This document shows, piece after piece, positions 1-8,336 of a DNA stretch of 64,000 nucleotides. Origin of the DNA: Streptomyces sp. V3I8 (GTDB lineage: Bacteria; Actinomycetota; Actinomycetes; Streptomycetales; Streptomycetaceae); contig NZ_JAUSZL010000002.1 in NCBI RefSeq assembly GCF_030817535.1, forward strand, positions 6,510,001 to 6,574,000, given 5' to 3'. The notes beneath the pieces are model-generated. The model did no database searches. It was not told the DNA's origin and saw nothing but the letters and a program-made list of their open reading frames with translations. The position numbers and the translations under genes were made by a program. Positions within the stretch are counted from its first letter, which is position 1, and every line of letters starts with the position of its first letter.

Positions 1-670
1 GCCCCACCCCGAGGGCCTGCGCGGCGGTCGTGAGCCGCGCCCAGCGAAGGGCCTCGGCGGCCCCCGCGGCGACCTGCGGCCCGGCGTCGAGGAGTTCGCC
101 CCCGGCCCGGGGGAGGGAGAGGCGCCGGGCGGCGTCCAGGGAGCGGCGCACGCGGGAGGCGGGCGGGGACCCGGACGCCTGCGTCACCCGCAGCTCCGCA
201 CCGGCGGATCCGGTGCCGGTCCCGGTCTCCGCGGCGGATCCGGTGCCGGTCACCGTCAGTTCCATGTCCGACGCGTCGGTGTCCAGGACGTACGGCCCCC
301 CGCCCGGCAGGGCCACCGTCGCGATCGTCCGTCCGGCGGCCAGCCCCGGCAGGAACCGCTTCGCGGGGCCCGGCCCGGTGAGCAGCACGGCCGCCGCCAC
401 CGTCTCCGCCAGCGGCCCCGGTACCGCGTGCCTGCCCAGCTCCACGAAGGCGACGGCCAGTTCGACGGGCCGCCGTCCGAGCCCCTCGTACGCCTCGGGC
501 ACCGCCAGCGCGAACACCCCCGCGTCGGCGAGCCGCGACCACAGCGCCCGCCCGGCGGCCGGGTCCCCGGCGCCCCAGGACCGTACGACCGCGGGCGTGT
601 CCGCCGCCGTCAGCAGGGCGTCCAGGGAACGCGCGAAGGCGGTCTGCTCGGCGTCCAGGAGGAAGCGCAT
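1..670 (-). CDS. Acyl-CoA dehydrogenase (FadE family), 5' part only
   Basis: The first 223 or so residues of an acyl-CoA dehydrogenase are present; the rest lies beyond the left edge. The N-terminal alpha-helical domain is recognisable (MRFLLDAEQTAFARSLD, then VFALAVPEAYEGLGRRPVEL). Its ATG shares one base with the stop of the upstream dehydrogenase (TGATG), so the two are translationally coupled, as expected for a heteromeric steroid-type enzyme. Residues about 141-157 form a Thr/Gly/Ser-rich stretch encoded by a short repeat. By context it may correspond to one of the FadE31-33 group that acts late in HIP degradation. That assignment is inference, because the catalytic half is not visible. 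Confidence 0.85.
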   Translation of the reverse strand, partial: MRFLLDAEQTAFARSLDALLTAADTPAVVRSWGAGDPAAGRALWSRLADAGVFALAVPEAYEGLGRRPVELAVAFVELGRHAVPGPLAETVAAAVLLTGPGPAKRFLPGLAAGRTIATVALPGGGPYVLDTDASDMELTVTGTGSAAETGTGTGSAGAELRVTQASGSPPASRVRRSLDAARRLSLPRAGGELLDAGPQVAAGAAEALRWARLTTAAQALGVG

Positions 671-1809
671 CAGCGGCGCCCCCTCGGCAGGCCGAGAAGC
701 CGCTCGGCGATGATGTCGCGCTGGATCTCATTCGTGCCCGCGTAGATGGGCCCCGCCAGGGAGAAGAGGTACCCCTCGGCCCAGTCGCCGTCCGCCGGCT
801 CCCCGTCCGCGCCCAGCAGATCGAGTGCCGTCTCGTGCAGCGCCACGTCGTACTCGGACCAGAAGACCTTGTTCAGGCTGGACTCCGGACCCAGGGCCTC
901 CCCGTCGAGGAACCGGGACGCCGCCGCGTACGTGAACAACTGGTAGGCACGGGCGCCGATCACCGCGTCGGCCACCCGGTCCCGGGTGAACGGGTCCCGC
1001 CCGCGCCCGTGCCAGAGCGCGGCCAGCCGGTCCGCCGACGCGAGGAAGCGGCCGGGGGAACGGAGGGTGAGGCCGCGTTCGTCACCCGCCGTCGACATCG
1101 CGATCCGCCAGCCCCGGCCGGGCCCGCCGATCACGTCCTCGTCCGGCACGAACACCTCGTCCAGGAAGATCTCGGCGAAGGCCGGCTTCCCGTCCAGCCG
1201 GCCGATCGGGCGGACGGTCACGCCCGGCGCCCGCAGGTCGAACATCAGGTAGGTGAGGCCCTGATGGGGCTTCGGCATGTCCGGCTCGCTGCGGAACAGG
1301 CCGAACGCCCGGTCGGCGAACGCGGCCCGCGACGACCACGTCTTCTGCCCGCTCAGCAGCCAGCCGCCGTCCGTACGCACCGCCCTGGACCTGAGCGAGG
1401 CGAGGTCGGACCCGGCCTCCGGCTCGGACCAGGCCTGCGCCCAGACGACCTCGCCGCGGGCCATCGGGGGCAGGATCCGTACGCGCTGCTCCTCGGTGCC
1501 GTGGACGAGGAGGGTCGGCGCGAGGAGGCTGACGCCGTTCTGGCCGACCCGGCCCGGGGCGCCCGCCGCGTAGTACTCCTCCTCGAAGAGCAGCCACCGG
1601 ACCAGCCCGCAGTCCCGTCCGCCGTACGCGGCCGGCCAGGACACCACCGACCAGCGGTCCGCGCCGAGTTCGGCCTCCCAGGCGCGATGGGCCGCGAAGC
1701 CCTCCGCGGTCTCCAGGGAGGGCAGCGGCCGGGCCGGCACGTGCGCGCCGAGCCAGGTCCGGGCCTCGGCACGGAACGCCTCGTCGGCGGGGGAGTGGGT
1801 GAGGTCCAC
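670..1809 (-). CDS. fadE30: Acyl-CoA dehydrogenase, FadE30-like (HIP-CoA pathway)
   Basis: Flavin-dependent acyl-CoA dehydrogenase of 379 residues, close in length to mycobacterial FadE30 (about 385). The flavin/substrate region WAQAWSEPEAGSDLASL and the C-terminal GTNEIQRDIIAERLLG are clear. The residue that is the catalytic Glu in medium-chain enzymes (YEGT) reads Ala here (IYAGTNEIQ), which occurs in steroid-type FadE proteins. The GTG start at 1809 is chosen for the upstream GGGAAGG. FadE30 of mycobacteria dehydrogenates the propionyl-CoA side chain left on rings C/D. The gene is divergent from ipdF, with a KstR2-like palindrome between them, and overlaps the next dehydrogenase by one base. 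Confidence 0.85.
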   Translation of the reverse strand: MDLTHSPADEAFRAEARTWLGAHVPARPLPSLETAEGFAAHRAWEAELGADRWSVVSWPAAYGGRDCGLVRWLLFEEEYYAAGAPGRVGQNGVSLLAPTLLVHGTEEQRVRILPPMARGEVVWAQAWSEPEAGSDLASLRSRAVRTDGGWLLSGQKTWSSRAAFADRAFGLFRSEPDMPKPHQGLTYLMFDLRAPGVTVRPIGRLDGKPAFAEIFLDEVFVPDEDVIGGPGRGWRIAMSTAGDERGLTLRSPGRFLASADRLAALWHGRGRDPFTRDRVADAVIGARAYQLFTYAAASRFLDGEALGPESSLNKVFWSEYDVALHETALDLLGADGEPADGDWAEGYLFSLAGPIYAGTNEIQRDIIAERLLGLPRGRR

Positions 1810-1866
1810 GGTCGCCTGCCTTCCCAGGAGCTCTCGGAGCGTACGGATCAAGGACGGACAACCTTC

Positions 1867-1886
1867 CCTAACAAGTGTTTGGTAGG
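1867..1886. promoter_or_regulatory. KstR2-like operator, fadE30/ipdF divergent promoter
   Basis: A 20-bp imperfect palindrome (CCTA.CAA....TTG.TAGG symmetric positions) lies 13 bp before the ipdF ATG. Its core at 1870-1883 reads AACAAGTGTTTGGT. This fits the mycobacterial KstR2 motif AnCAAGnnCTTGnT, recalled from the literature, with one mismatch. A similar site is at 8269-8287. The TAGGTT at 1883-1888 could be the -10 of a nearly leaderless ipdF transcript, so bound repressor would cover the promoter. Confidence 0.7.
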
Positions 1887-1899
1887 TTAGCGTGGGCCC

Positions 1900-2733
1900 A
1901 TGACAGACGTCGAGGGCCCGGAGTACGTGCCCGGACACGGACTGCTGAAGGGGCGTACCGCCGTCGTCACGGCCGCCGCGGGCGCCGGTATCGGCGGTGC
2001 CACGGCCCGCCGCTTCCTCGAGGAGGGCGCGCGCGTACTGATCAGCGACGCGCACGAGCGGCGGCTGAAGGAGTACGGGGCCGCGCTGGCCCTGGAGTTC
2101 GAGGGTGTCGCGGTCCACGCCTGTGACGTCACCGACGAGGCCCAGGTGCGGGCGCTGTTCGGCGCGGCCCTGCGGCTGCACGGGCGGCTCGACATCGTGG
2201 TCAACAACGCCGGTCTGGGCGGGACCTCGGACCTCGTCGACATGACCGACGAGCAGTGGTCGGCCGTGCTCGACGTGACGTTGAACGGCACCTTCCGGTG
2301 CACGCGGGCGGCTCTGCGGGCCTTTCGCGAGGCCTTCCGTGCCGGCGGCCACGGCAGCGGCCACGGCGGCGGTCACGGGGGCGGTCGCGGAGGGGTGATC
2401 GTCAACAACGCCTCCGTCGTCGGCTGGCGCGCCCAGGCCGGCCAGGCGCACTACGCGGCGGCGAAGGCCGGGGTGATGGCACTGACCCGGTGCGCGGCGA
2501 TGGAGGCGGCCGCGTTCGGCGTGCGGGTCAACGCCGTGGCGCCCAGCCTCGCCATGCATCCGCACCTGGTGAAGGTGACCACTCCCGGACTGCTGGAGGA
2601 GCTGACGGCCCGCGAGGCGTTCGGGCGGTACGCCGAGCCGTGGGAGGTGGCCAACGCGATCGTGTTCCTGGCGTCGGGATACTCCTCCTACCTGACGGGT
2701 GAGGTCGTCTCCGTGAGCAGCCAGCATGCGTGA
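1900..2733 (+). CDS. ipdF: Short-chain dehydrogenase, IpdF-like
   Basis: NAD(P)-dependent short-chain dehydrogenase of 277 residues. Visible are a variant nucleotide-binding motif (TAAAGAGIGGATA), the NNAG motif and the active-site YAAAK. By context it corresponds to IpdF of the KstR2 regulon, which oxidises or reduces the 5-oxo/5-hydroxy group of HIP-CoA intermediates. An insertion of Gly and His (GGHGSGHGGGHGGGRGG, about residues 148-164, bases 2342-2395) sits just before the strand that carries the catalytic region. I would not expect it in the family core. The gene heads an apparent operon with kstR2 (61-bp gap) and fadA6. Confidence 0.8.
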   Translation: MTDVEGPEYVPGHGLLKGRTAVVTAAAGAGIGGATARRFLEEGARVLISDAHERRLKEYGAALALEFEGVAVHACDVTDEAQVRALFGAALRLHGRLDIVVNNAGLGGTSDLVDMTDEQWSAVLDVTLNGTFRCTRAALRAFREAFRAGGHGSGHGGGHGGGRGGVIVNNASVVGWRAQAGQAHYAAAKAGVMALTRCAAMEAAAFGVRVNAVAPSLAMHPHLVKVTTPGLLEELTAREAFGRYAEPWEVANAIVFLASGYSSYLTGEVVSVSSQHA

Positions 2734-2793
2734 GCGCTCCGGCAGGCCGGGGGGCGGAGCCGGTGTCCCTGCCTCCCGGACCACAATGGGGCC

Positions 2794-3429
2794 GTGCCTA
2801 CCAAGAAGAAGCCCCAGGTGACCGCCTCGCCCGTGCGGCGGCGTGAAATTCTCGGCACGGCCGCCGAGGTCTTCGCCGAACAGGGCTACAACGCCACCAC
2901 CGTACGCAAGATCGCCGACCACGCGGGCATGCTCGCCGGCAGCCTCTACTACCACTTCGACTCCAAGGAATCGATGCTGGAGGAGATCCTGCGGACCTTC
3001 CTGGACGAGCTCTGGGACGGCTACGACACCGTCCTGGACGCCGGACTGGGCCCGCGCGAGACGCTGGAGGCCCTGGTCACCGAGTCGTTCCGGGAGATCG
3101 ACCGGCACCGCTCGGCCGTCGCGATCTACCAGAAGGAGTCCAGGCGGCTCGTCGCACAGGAGCGCTTCGCGTTCCTCGCCGAGTCGCAGCGCAGGTTCGA
3201 GGAGGCGTGGCTGTCCACGCTGGAGCGGGGCGTGACGGGCGAGGTCTTCCGGGACGACCTCGACATCCGGCTCACCTACCGGTTCGTGCGCGACACCGTG
3301 TGGGTCGCCGCGTCCTGGTACCGGCCCGGCGGACAGCACAGCCCGGACGAGATCGCCCGGCAGTACCTGTCGATGGTGCTGGACGGGATCGCCGTACGGG
3401 AACAGCGGGCACCGGAGAAACAGCCGTAG
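2794..3429 (+). CDS. kstR2: TetR-family repressor, KstR2-like
   Basis: TetR-type regulator of 211 residues, close to KstR2 (about 200). The N-terminal helix-turn-helix is clear: RRREILGTAAEVFAEQGYN, then ATTVRKIADHAGMLAGSLYY. The C-terminal ligand domain is the variable TetR type. KstR2 in mycobacteria represses the ring C/D genes until HIP-CoA binds. Here it lies inside the ipdF-kstR2-fadA6 operon and would autoregulate through the 1867-1886 site. GTG start at 2794. Specific orthology is inferred from neighbours and the HTH sequence. Confidence 0.8.
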   Translation: MPTKKKPQVTASPVRRREILGTAAEVFAEQGYNATTVRKIADHAGMLAGSLYYHFDSKESMLEEILRTFLDELWDGYDTVLDAGLGPRETLEALVTESFREIDRHRSAVAIYQKESRRLVAQERFAFLAESQRRFEEAWLSTLERGVTGEVFRDDLDIRLTYRFVRDTVWVAASWYRPGGQHSPDEIARQYLSMVLDGIAVREQRAPEKQP

Positions 3430-3453
3430 GGACAGTCGAGCAGGGGAGCCGTC

Positions 3454-4611
3454 ATGGCCGAGGCCTACATCGTCGAAGCGGTCCGTACCCCCGTGGGGCG
3501 TCGCGGGGGAGGTCTGGGCGGGGTCCATCCGGCCGACCTGGGCGCACATGTGCTGACGGCCCTCGTCGCGCGCTCCGGGATCGATCCGGCCGCCGTCGAG
3601 GACGTCGTCTTCGGGTGCCTGGACACCGTCGGCCCGCAGGCCGGCGACATCGCACGGACGTCCTGGCTGGCGGCCGGACTGCCCGAGGAGGTGCCCGGGG
3701 TGACGGTCGACCGGCAGTGCGGCTCCTCGCAGCAGGCCGTGCACTTCGCCGCGCAGGGCGTGCTCTCCGGCACCCAGGACCTGGTGGTCGCGGGCGGGGT
3801 CCAGAACATGACCCAGGTCCCCATCGCCTTCGCCTCCCGGCGGGCCACCGAACCGCTCGGGCTGACCGAGGGGCCGTTCGCGGGCAGCGCGGGGTGGCGG
3901 GCCCGGTACGGCGACCGGCCCGTCAGCCAGTTCCACGGCGCCGAGCTGATCGCCGCGAAGTGGGGGATCAGCCGGCGCGACCAGGAGGAGTTCGCCCTGC
4001 TGTCCCACCGGCGGGCCGTCCGCGCCGTCGACGAGGGGCGCTTCGAGCGGGAAGTCGTGCCGCTCGGTGACGTCACGGTCGACGAAGGGCCGCGACGGGA
4101 CACCTCCCTGGAGAAGATGGCCGCCCTGCGACCGGTGCTCGAAGGCGGCACCGTCACCGCCGCGTGCTCCTCCCAGGTGTCCGACGGGGCCGCCGCGCTG
4201 CTGCTCGCCTCGGCCCGGGCCGTCCGCGAGCACGGGCTGACACCCCGGGCGCGGATCCACCATCTGTCCGTGCGCGGTGAGGATCCGATACGGATGCTGT
4301 CGGCGCCGATCCCGGCCACCGCGTACGCCCTGAAGAAGGCCGGGATGTCCATGGCGGAGATCGACCTCGTGGAGATCAACGAGGCGTTCGCGCCCGTCGT
4401 ACTGGCGTGGCTGAAGGAGACCGGGGCGGATCCCGAGCGGGTCAACGCCAACGGGGGCGCGATCGCGCTGGGGCATCCCCTGGGTGCCACGGGCGTCAGA
4501 CTGATGACGACGTTGCTGCACGAACTGGAACGGACCGGGGGGCGGTTCGGACTGCAGACGATGTGCGAGGGCGGGGGGCAGGCCAACGTGACCGTCATCG
4601 AGCGGCTCTAG
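3454..4611 (+). CDS. fadA6: Acetyl-CoA acetyltransferase (thiolase), FadA6-like
   Basis: Thiolase of 385 residues with the full catalytic set: nucleophile Cys89 in DRQCGSSQQA, NEAFA at 309-313, His341 in GHPLGATG and Cys371 in CEGGGQANV. FadA6 in mycobacteria cleaves the opened ring C intermediate (MeDODA-CoA) by thiolysis. The gene starts 24 bp after kstR2 and is probably the last of that operon. It converges on ipdC, with a hairpin repeat between them. A general beta-oxidation role cannot be excluded from sequence alone. Confidence 0.85.
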   Translation: MAEAYIVEAVRTPVGRRGGGLGGVHPADLGAHVLTALVARSGIDPAAVEDVVFGCLDTVGPQAGDIARTSWLAAGLPEEVPGVTVDRQCGSSQQAVHFAAQGVLSGTQDLVVAGGVQNMTQVPIAFASRRATEPLGLTEGPFAGSAGWRARYGDRPVSQFHGAELIAAKWGISRRDQEEFALLSHRRAVRAVDEGRFEREVVPLGDVTVDEGPRRDTSLEKMAALRPVLEGGTVTAACSSQVSDGAAALLLASARAVREHGLTPRARIHHLSVRGEDPIRMLSAPIPATAYALKKAGMSMAEIDLVEINEAFAPVVLAWLKETGADPERVNANGGAIALGHPLGATGVRLMTTLLHELERTGGRFGLQTMCEGGGQANVTVIERL

Positions 4612-4674
4612 GCCGGGTGCCCGTCGGCGGGCGGCTTCAGGTGGTGTGCCGGGTGCGGGCCCGGTGGGGGCTCG

Positions 4675-4706
4675 GCGCGCAGTTCCCCGCGCCCCTTCAG
4701 GGGCGC
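4675..4706. repeat. Dispersed GC repeat, copy 1, with hairpin
   Basis: Copy of the Streptomyces-type repeat GCGCGCAGTTCCCCGCGCCC, here followed by a hairpin with stem GCGCCCC/GGGGCGC (4689-4695 and 4700-4706, loop TTCA). It lies between the convergent fadA6 and ipdC genes and may end transcription from both sides, although there is no U tract. Confidence 0.7.
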
Positions 4707-4720
4707 TCACGCAGGGACGC

Positions 4721-5824
4721 TCATGGCGGGCCGGGGCCCAGAAGGGCGCGCAGTGTCTCGTTCGCCTCCCTCATGGTCCTGTCCACCAGTTCCGCGCAGG
4801 ACGGCAGGTCCTCGATCACGCCTGCCACCTGGCCCGAAGCCATCACCCCCAGGTCCGCACGGCCCTCCACCATCGCGGCGCGCAACAGCATCGGAGTGTT
4901 GGCGGCCAGCAGGGTCTGGCTCCAGGTCAGGTCCCTGCCGTGCCGCAGTGCCATGCCGTCGCGGATCATCCGGGACCAGGTCAGGCCCGAGAGTCTGCGG
5001 AAACCGGCCGCCCGGCGCACCGCCCGGGCCAGCGCCCGCGTACGGCCCGCCTGCTCCATGGACGCGACCAGGTCCGTACGGAGCATGCGGTGCGGCAGGC
5101 CGTCCACGGCCGTCGTCACCGTGACGTCCCGCACCGTGGCCGCGAGATAGCGGGCCTTCACCGCGTCCGGCACCGTCGAGTCCGAGGTCAGCAGGAAGCG
5201 GGTGCCCATGGCGACGCCCGCCGCGCCGTACGCCAGCGCCGCGACCAGGCCCCGGCCGTCGAAGAAGCCGCCCGCCGCGACGACGGGGATGTCCACGGCG
5301 TCCACGACCTGCGGGAGGAGCACGGTCGTCGCCACCTCGCCGGTGTGGCCGCCGCCCTCGCCGCCCTGCACGAGCACCGCGTCCGCGCCCCACGCCGCGA
5401 CCTTCTCGGCATGCCGACGGGCTCCGACCGAGGGGACGACCACCACACCCGCGTCCTTCAGCTCGGCGATCAGCTCGCGGGAGGGCGCCAGCGCGAAGGA
5501 GGCGACCCGCACACCCTCCTCCACGATGATCCGTACCCGGTCCCGGGCGTCGCCCGCGTCCGCGCGCAGGTTCACCCCGAACGGCGCCTGTGTACGGGCC
5601 TTCACCTCGCGGACCGCCGCTCTCAGGCGGCCGGGTGTCATCGTCGCGGAGGCGAGGATGCCCAGCGCGCCCGCGTTCGCCGTCGCGGAGACCAGGCGCG
5701 GGCCCGCGACCCAGCCCATCCCGGTCTGCACGATCGGGTACCGGACGCCGGTGAGCCTGGTCAGCGCGGTCTCCAGCGGTTTCTCCGCAGGCCTGTGCGG
5801 CGGCTTCCGCGGCACCTCCTCCAT
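4721..5824 (-). CDS. ipdC: IpdC-like flavin enzyme (nitronate monooxygenase fold)
   Basis: FMN-dependent TIM-barrel protein of 367 residues in the nitronate monooxygenase/2-nitropropane dioxygenase family. Typical segments are YPIVQTGMGWVAGPRLV, VQGGEGGGHTGE, IPVVAAGGFFDGRGL and VAMGTRFLLT. Its place after ipdA and ipdB matches Rv3550-Rv3553 of M. tuberculosis, where IpdC is needed for ring C/D opening through a flavin-dependent redox step. The ATG shares one base with the ipdB stop (TGATG), indicating translational coupling. It is the last gene of the echA20-ipdA-ipdB-ipdC operon. Confidence 0.82.
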   Translation of the reverse strand: MEEVPRKPPHRPAEKPLETALTRLTGVRYPIVQTGMGWVAGPRLVSATANAGALGILASATMTPGRLRAAVREVKARTQAPFGVNLRADAGDARDRVRIIVEEGVRVASFALAPSRELIAELKDAGVVVVPSVGARRHAEKVAAWGADAVLVQGGEGGGHTGEVATTVLLPQVVDAVDIPVVAAGGFFDGRGLVAALAYGAAGVAMGTRFLLTSDSTVPDAVKARYLAATVRDVTVTTAVDGLPHRMLRTDLVASMEQAGRTRALARAVRRAAGFRRLSGLTWSRMIRDGMALRHGRDLTWSQTLLAANTPMLLRAAMVEGRADLGVMASGQVAGVIEDLPSCAELVDRTMREANETLRALLGPGPP

Positions 5825-6594
5825 CAGGTCCCGACCTCGCGCTCGCGCAGGTTCCCCGGGTCGAGGACCTCGCGGATCGACTCCAGCTCCGCCGGGGACG
5901 GCTCACGGGTGTACGCCACCTCGTCCGGGAGGACCAGGCCGAAGCCCGTGGCCGCGACGACCTCCTCGACCGTCACTCCCGGATGCAGCGAGGCGAGCCG
6001 CATCGAGTGGTCCGGGGTCGCGAAGTCGAACACCCCCAGGTTCGAGACCACCCGCGGGAGGCGGTGGAAACGGGTCGCCGTGGGACCGGCCGCGGCGGCG
6101 CTGTCGTACCCCACCCCGCCGATCAGGTCGACCTTCTCGACGAAGACCCGCGCCGAGTGCCTCGGTATCCAGTAACTGACCGGGTTGTTCAGCGTGTTGA
6201 CGGGGCCGCCCCGCACTCCCAGCAACTGCCGTACGGGCCGCCGCCAGTCGCCCACGCACGAGATGTTCTGGTTGCCGAAACGGTCGATCTGGCTCGCGCC
6301 CATCATCACGTGCCGGCGCCCGCCCGTCACCAGCGCCAGATGCTGCCGGTACGGCAGCCAGCCCTCCGGCGCGCCGTCGGCGCCGATCAGCATCGCCTCC
6401 CCGTCGGTCAGCAGCAGGTCGGGCGCGAAGGTGCTCCGCGCGAGGCGGGCCCCGACGGACGGGATCAGGCCCATCGGGCTGGCCAGCACCTCACCGTCGC
6501 CCCGCCACGCCTCGGCGCAGGCGATCACGCAGTACTCGGCGCGGGTGGCGGGCCGCCGGGCACCGCCGGAGGACGCGTGCGGCACCGCGCTCAT
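5824..6594 (-). CDS. ipdB: IpdB-like CoA-transferase-family ring hydrolase subunit
   Basis: CoA-transferase beta-type subunit of 256 residues (IpdB is about 250). Visible motifs include GLIPSVGARLA, MMGASQIDRFGNQNIS and LPDEVAYTREP. In mycobacteria and Rhodococcus IpdAB is not a CoA transferase but hydrolyses ring C of COCHEA-CoA. The start ATG overlaps the ipdA stop (ATGA at 6591-6594) and the stop overlaps the ipdC start, so the subunits should be made in balance. Confidence 0.85.
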   Translation of the reverse strand: MSAVPHASSGGARRPATRAEYCVIACAEAWRGDGEVLASPMGLIPSVGARLARSTFAPDLLLTDGEAMLIGADGAPEGWLPYRQHLALVTGGRRHVMMGASQIDRFGNQNISCVGDWRRPVRQLLGVRGGPVNTLNNPVSYWIPRHSARVFVEKVDLIGGVGYDSAAAAGPTATRFHRLPRVVSNLGVFDFATPDHSMRLASLHPGVTVEEVVAATGFGLVLPDEVAYTREPSPAELESIREVLDPGNLREREVGT

Positions 6595-7475
6595 CGCCGC
6601 TCCTCGTGCCGGGCCCGCGCGTCCTCGTGCCAGGCCCGCACCGCGGTCCGGTAGGCCTGTTCGTCGCCGGTGAGGAACCGCTCGGCGAACTCGGCCCAGG
6701 GCAGCGACGCGTAGAGCCGCTGGAAGGCCTCGTCCCGCTCGTGGTCGGGCGCGCACGACGTGAAGTGCGCCCCGTCCGGCGCCTCCACCACGCCACCGAC
6801 ATGGAGCCGCTTGATCAGCAGCGTCTGCGGGGGCGCCGCCTTCGTCAGCTCCGCCGTGTCGACGATCCGCTCGCACGACACGTACGCCGTCCCGGCCGCC
6901 TCGCAGAACAGGTCGTCGAAGTACGGGTCGGGCCCCAGGTACTGGCCGTTGCCCGCGCGGTCGGCGCGGTTCACATGCACCAGCGCCGCGTCCAGCCGCA
7001 GGGCGGGCATCGCGACGAAGGTCTCGTACGATCCCGTCGACCCGTCCGGGTACGGCGAGGTGACCGTACGCAGGCCGGGGTTGACCCGCATCACGTCGGA
7101 GCCGATGCCGGCCCGCACCGGCAGGAAGGGAAGGCGGTGGGCGGCCGCCCGCAGCCCCCACATGAACATCGCCTCGTCGATCTCCGCCAGTTCGAGGCGG
7201 CCGCTCTCACGGGCCGCCCGGAAATGCGGCTCCAGCGCGATGGAGTCGAGCGTCGCGAAAGGGGCGACCAGTTTCCGGATCCGCCCGGCCGCCGCCAGCA
7301 TGCCGACGTCCGGGCCGCCGTACGAGACGACCGTGAGATCGGTGACCGGTGAGCGCAGCAGCGCCCGCACGAGGGCCATCGGCTTGCGGCGGGAGCCCCA
7401 GCCCCCGATGCCGAGGGTCATCCCGCTCTCCAGCCGGGCGACGGCCTCGTCGGCGGTCATCGTCTTGTCACCCAT
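6591..7475 (-). CDS. ipdA: IpdA-like CoA-transferase-family ring hydrolase subunit
   Basis: CoA-transferase alpha-type subunit of 294 residues (IpdA is about 292). It has GIGGWGSRRKPMALVRA near the N-terminus and HVNRADRAGNGQYLGPDPY in the middle. It pairs with the overlapping ipdB gene to form the ring C hydrolase. The first eight bases overlap the 3' end of echA20. The combination echA20-ipdA-ipdB-ipdC in this order makes the assignment stronger than similarity to generic 3-oxoacid CoA transferases would. Confidence 0.85.
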   Translation of the reverse strand: MGDKTMTADEAVARLESGMTLGIGGWGSRRKPMALVRALLRSPVTDLTVVSYGGPDVGMLAAAGRIRKLVAPFATLDSIALEPHFRAARESGRLELAEIDEAMFMWGLRAAAHRLPFLPVRAGIGSDVMRVNPGLRTVTSPYPDGSTGSYETFVAMPALRLDAALVHVNRADRAGNGQYLGPDPYFDDLFCEAAGTAYVSCERIVDTAELTKAAPPQTLLIKRLHVGGVVEAPDGAHFTSCAPDHERDEAFQRLYASLPWAEFAERFLTGDEQAYRTAVRAWHEDARARHEERR

Positions 7476-8244
7476 CCGCCCGCCCCTCCCTCTCCCTGCC
7501 GGATTCGCCTCCGAACGCGCCGCGGAGCCGGTCGCCCGTGCCGTCGAGACCCGCCTCGAACGTGAAGCCCTGCTCGAAGCGGTAACTGCGGCGCACGTCG
7601 ACGGGGTCGATGCCGTTGATCGCGGCCTTCGCGAGCCGGATCAGCCGGCCGTCCTTGCCCGCGATCTCACGGGCCAGCTCCAGCGCGGCGCGGCGCAGCC
7701 GGTCGCGCGCCACGACCCGCCACACCGAGCCGTGCCCGTGCAGCTCGGCCGCGGTCGCCGTGCGCGACGTGTAGTACAGCGCGCGCATCAGGTGCTGGGG
7801 CACCAGCCGGGACAGGTGCGTGGCCGCGCCCAGCGCGCCCCGGTCCAGCTCCGGCAGCCCGAAGGTGGCGTCCTCGCTGGCCACGATCGCGTCCGCGTTG
7901 CCCGCCAGGCCTATGCCGCCGCCCAGGCAGAAGCCGTGCACCTCCGCCACCACCGGCACCTCGCACTCGTACACGGCGGCGAAGGCCTCCGCGCAGCCGC
8001 GGTTGGCGCCGAGCAGGGCGCTCTCGCCCTTCACCTGTATCTCCTTGATGTCCACGCCCGCGTTGAACCCCCGGCCCTCGGCGGCCAGCACCACACAGCG
8101 GACCGCGGTGTCGCGCCCGGCCGCGCGCACGGTGTCGGCCAGCTCGAACCAGCCGTGCACCGGCAGCGCGTTCACCGGCGGGAAGTCGACCGTCACGACG
8201 GAAATCCCTTTTTCCGGGGACGAGGTGGAGACACCCATGGGCAC
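7468..8244 (-). CDS. echA20: Enoyl-CoA hydratase/isomerase family, EchA20-like
   Basis: Crotonase-fold protein of 258 residues with oxyanion-hole segments at FNAGVDIKEIQ and VHGFCLGGGIGLAGNAD. EchA20 in the KstR2 pathway hydrolyses ring D of HIEC-CoA to give the IpdAB substrate. The GTG at 8244 is eight bases after GGAAAGG; an in-frame ATG at 8238 is the alternative. It is the first gene of the coupled ring-opening operon and is divergent from two dehydrogenase genes, with a KstR2-like palindrome in the shared promoter. Confidence 0.83.
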   Translation of the reverse strand: MPMGVSTSSPEKGISVVTVDFPPVNALPVHGWFELADTVRAAGRDTAVRCVVLAAEGRGFNAGVDIKEIQVKGESALLGANRGCAEAFAAVYECEVPVVAEVHGFCLGGGIGLAGNADAIVASEDATFGLPELDRGALGAATHLSRLVPQHLMRALYYTSRTATAAELHGHGSVWRVVARDRLRRAALELAREIAGKDGRLIRLAKAAINGIDPVDVRRSYRFEQGFTFEAGLDGTGDRLRGAFGGESGREREGRADG

Positions 8245-8268
8245 ATCAGCTACCTTTCCCTTACGTTT

Positions 8269-8287
8269 CCACCAAACGTTTGTTAGG
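8269..8287. promoter_or_regulatory. KstR2-like operator, echA20/SDR divergent promoter
   Basis: A palindrome centred at 8277/8278 with core ACCAAACGTTTGTT (8271-8284). It has the form AnCAAAnnTTTGnT and shares most positions with the site at 1870-1883. It lies 27 bp from the echA20 start and about 50 bp from the dehydrogenase start on the other strand. Confidence 0.7.
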
Positions 8288-8336
8288 TGCGATCCGATCT
8301 GAAGGTAACAGCGAATGCCGACGGGCGGGAGGCCCT

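Noticed and set aside
670..4710. A single 1346-codon minus-strand protein
   Set aside because: Only the last 379 residues are a real dehydrogenase; the rest is antisense to ipdF, kstR2 and fadA6.
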